From positions 31,002 through 95,001 of the forward strand of contig JAOARC010000034.1 of assembly GCA_025210745.1 (NCBI GenBank): a stretch of 64,000 nucleotides of DNA, written 5' to 3'. Below are positions 62,827 through 64,000 of this stretch, one piece after another (position 1 is the stretch's first letter; every line of letters begins with the position of its first letter). Source of the DNA: Bacteriovoracaceae bacterium (GTDB lineage Bacteria; Bdellovibrionota; Bacteriovoracia; Bacteriovoracales; Bacteriovoracaceae). The notes below the pieces were generated by a model. It ran no database searches. It was not told the origin of the DNA and worked only from the letters and a program-made list of their open reading frames with translations. Made by a program: the position numbers and the translations under genes.

Positions 62827-63936
62827 ATGGCAGTTTTTTATTTTCTATTTTCTATTATACTTATTTTGATGTGGTGGCTTTGTAGAAGAGTCTTAGAAGC
62901 TTCTATTGTAAAGCCACTATTATTAAATAAAAAACTTCTTTTTGTTTATGATCTTATTTTTATAGTAGGAACCGGGATTAATATTGGTACAAGAGTTAGG
63001 TATTTTTCTCATAGTACGATGGTGACCTACGCATTAAGGTTTTACTATGTATTGCTTGGTTTTATGGGATTACTCGTAGCTGGTTATATTTTAGTAAGGG
63101 TTTTAGAAAGAGTTTCTAGATCAAAGCTTCCTCATGATGAAAGTAGAAGAAGCTTCTTAAAAAGAAATATTGCTCTAGGTGGAGTTGGAAGTGCCGTGGC
63201 GGCGACAACTGTTGGTGCCATTCAGGCCATGAGTCCTGAACTTGAAAAAGTAACTATAAAGCTTAAAGATAAGCACAAAGGTCTTAATGGTTTAAAGATT
63301 GTTCAATTATCAGATATTCATATTGGACCGACACTAAAAAAAGACTTTTTTGATGAACTTGTTAGAAGAACTAATGAGTTAAAACCAGACATTGTTGTTA
63401 TAACAGGTGATATGGTAGATGGAATTGTTTCTGATTTAGCTCCTGAACTTATTAATATAGATAAGTTTGAATCAACACTTGGAACGTACTATGTAACTGG
63501 AAATCATGAGTATTATTGGGGTGGTGAAGATTGGATCAACTTTGTAAAGTCTAAAGGAATAAAGGTCTTTGAAAATGATCATACTATTCTTAACTTTAAA
63601 GGAACTAACTTTGTCTTAGGTGGAGTCTATGATTTAAAAGCTTTTAGGTTTGTGAAAGAACACTCTTGTAGGCCAATAGATGCTTTTAAAAATAGTCCTG
63701 ATCATATGTATAAAATTATGCTTGCTCACCAACCAATGAGTTACCTTACTACAGATGGTCTGGGTCTAAATCTACAACTGTCTGGTCATACTCATGGAGG
63801 TCAGGGCTTTCCATGGAATATCATAGTATCTTTTGTTCAGCCTTATCTTAAAGGACTGTATGATCACAAAGGCATGGATCTTTATGTTAGTCAGGAAGAT
63901 GATAAACCTGAGATCCATCTTCTTTTTGCCAAGTAA
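62827..63936 (+). CDS. Tat-type metallophosphoesterase (YkuE-like), C-terminus atypical
   Basis: Two or three N-terminal membrane segments (FYFLFSIILILMWWLCRRVL, then LLFVYDLIFIVGTGINI) and a twin-arginine motif in RRSFLKRNIALGGVG precede a phosphoesterase domain: QLSDIHIGPTLK, VVITGDMVDG, VTGNHEYYWG, LAHQP and LSGHTHGGQGFPW (metal ligands). Family members usually continue after LYVS with GTGxWGPPxR before the end. Here LYVSQ is followed by EDDKPEIHLLFAK and stop, and this last part overlaps a minus-strand dnaE-like fragment. The 3' end may therefore be artificial or rearranged. Confidence 0.85.
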   Translation: MAVFYFLFSIILILMWWLCRRVLEASIVKPLLLNKKLLFVYDLIFIVGTGINIGTRVRYFSHSTMVTYALRFYYVLLGFMGLLVAGYILVRVLERVSRSKLPHDESRRSFLKRNIALGGVGSAVAATTVGAIQAMSPELEKVTIKLKDKHKGLNGLKIVQLSDIHIGPTLKKDFFDELVRRTNELKPDIVVITGDMVDGIVSDLAPELINIDKFESTLGTYYVTGNHEYYWGGEDWINFVKSKGIKVFENDHTILNFKGTNFVLGGVYDLKAFRFVKEHSCRPIDAFKNSPDHMYKIMLAHQPMSYLTTDGLGLNLQLSGHTHGGQGFPWNIIVSFVQPYLKGLYDHKGMDLYVSQEDDKPEIHLLFAK

Positions 63937-64000
63937 TTTCAACATTACATTTATCAGCAATTTCTAATGTATGATCACAAGCTTGAGGTAAGTCTTTAAA
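63887..64000 (-). pseudogene. dnaE-like fragment (DNA polymerase III alpha), truncated at both ends seen
   Basis: Reading leftwards from base 64000, 37 codons encode FKDLPQACDHTLEIADKCNV, then EITWQKEDGSQVYHLPD and TAA at 63887-63889. The FxDxPxAxxxTxxIAxxCNV and YHLPD pattern is that of DnaE just after the PHP domain, which normally continues for some 850 more residues. The stop lies in sequence belonging to the phosphoesterase gene. The right part lies outside the window. Either a true truncated copy or a wrong join. Confidence 0.6.

Overview
The window reads as chromosome of a low-GC (about 30% by eye) Gram-negative bacterium, most likely a Bdellovibrionota member of the Bacteriovorax/Halobacteriovorax type. 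This is inferred from the gene mix: a TIGR02147-type regulator followed by secreted proteins with an N-terminal GGGNGGD motif, a lipid A/KDO block (kdsB-pyrG-kdsA-kdsC), monomeric isocitrate dehydrogenase, a small Tad-like pilus locus, and many secreted hydrolases, lipoproteins and outer-membrane barrels. Predation is plausible for this group, but nothing in the window proves it.

Layout. 0-9.2 kb: an envelope block on the + strand with a metallopeptidase-like lipoprotein, a FecR-domain protein, a TPR/beta-barrel protein, the trio LPP20-like / LpoB-like / COG3014-like lipoproteins, and a secreted HExxH protein. 9.2-15.4 kb: a minus-strand block with an N-acetylmuramoyl-alanine amidase, a two-permease ABC-2 exporter and an RlmI-like methyltransferase. 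15.5-20.5 kb: an orphan membrane protein with TadB/C-like topology, ettA, and a two-component system. 20.4-24.8 kb: a reduced Tad locus (flp, pseudopilin-like genes, RcpC-like protein, secretin, TadA/CpaF ATPase) with a separate 42-residue basic gene embedded on the other strand. 25-28 kb: SPOR protein, TolC-like protein and a barrel. 28.2-32.9 kb: the KDO/CTP operon. 34.5-38 kb: the TIGR02147/GGGNGGD operon. 38-44.6 kb: housekeeping genes (sua5, gpsA, dsbD-like, rsgA), a BtuF-like protein without a signal peptide and an exported small-heat-shock-like protein.

44.8-48.3 kb is the clearest accessory element. A tRNA-Arg(UCU) gene is followed about 3.5 kb later by an exact 25-bp copy of its 3' end plus flank. 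Between the copies lie two modules, each with two exported-protein genes (one module has an ankyrin-like protein, the other a trypsin-like protease). Each module ends in an 88-bp repeat that starts at the stop codon. Three TTTGGCTACC repeats spaced in multiples of 11 bp lie near the tRNA end. No integrase is present.

48.4-64 kb: YghU-type GST, a C15-like peptidase, pdxH, arsC-like, a PilZ protein, a cyclophilin, truA, recJ, nhaC, a second trypsin-like protease, icd and a Tat-type metallophosphoesterase. At 63.89 kb the metallophosphoesterase loses its usual C-terminal motif exactly where a minus-strand dnaE-like fragment stops. This looks like a rearrangement or assembly join.

Gene packing is tight: many same-strand genes overlap by ATGA, GTGA or TAGTG, and four convergent pairs share a 4-bp TTAA or TTAG stop/stop overlap.
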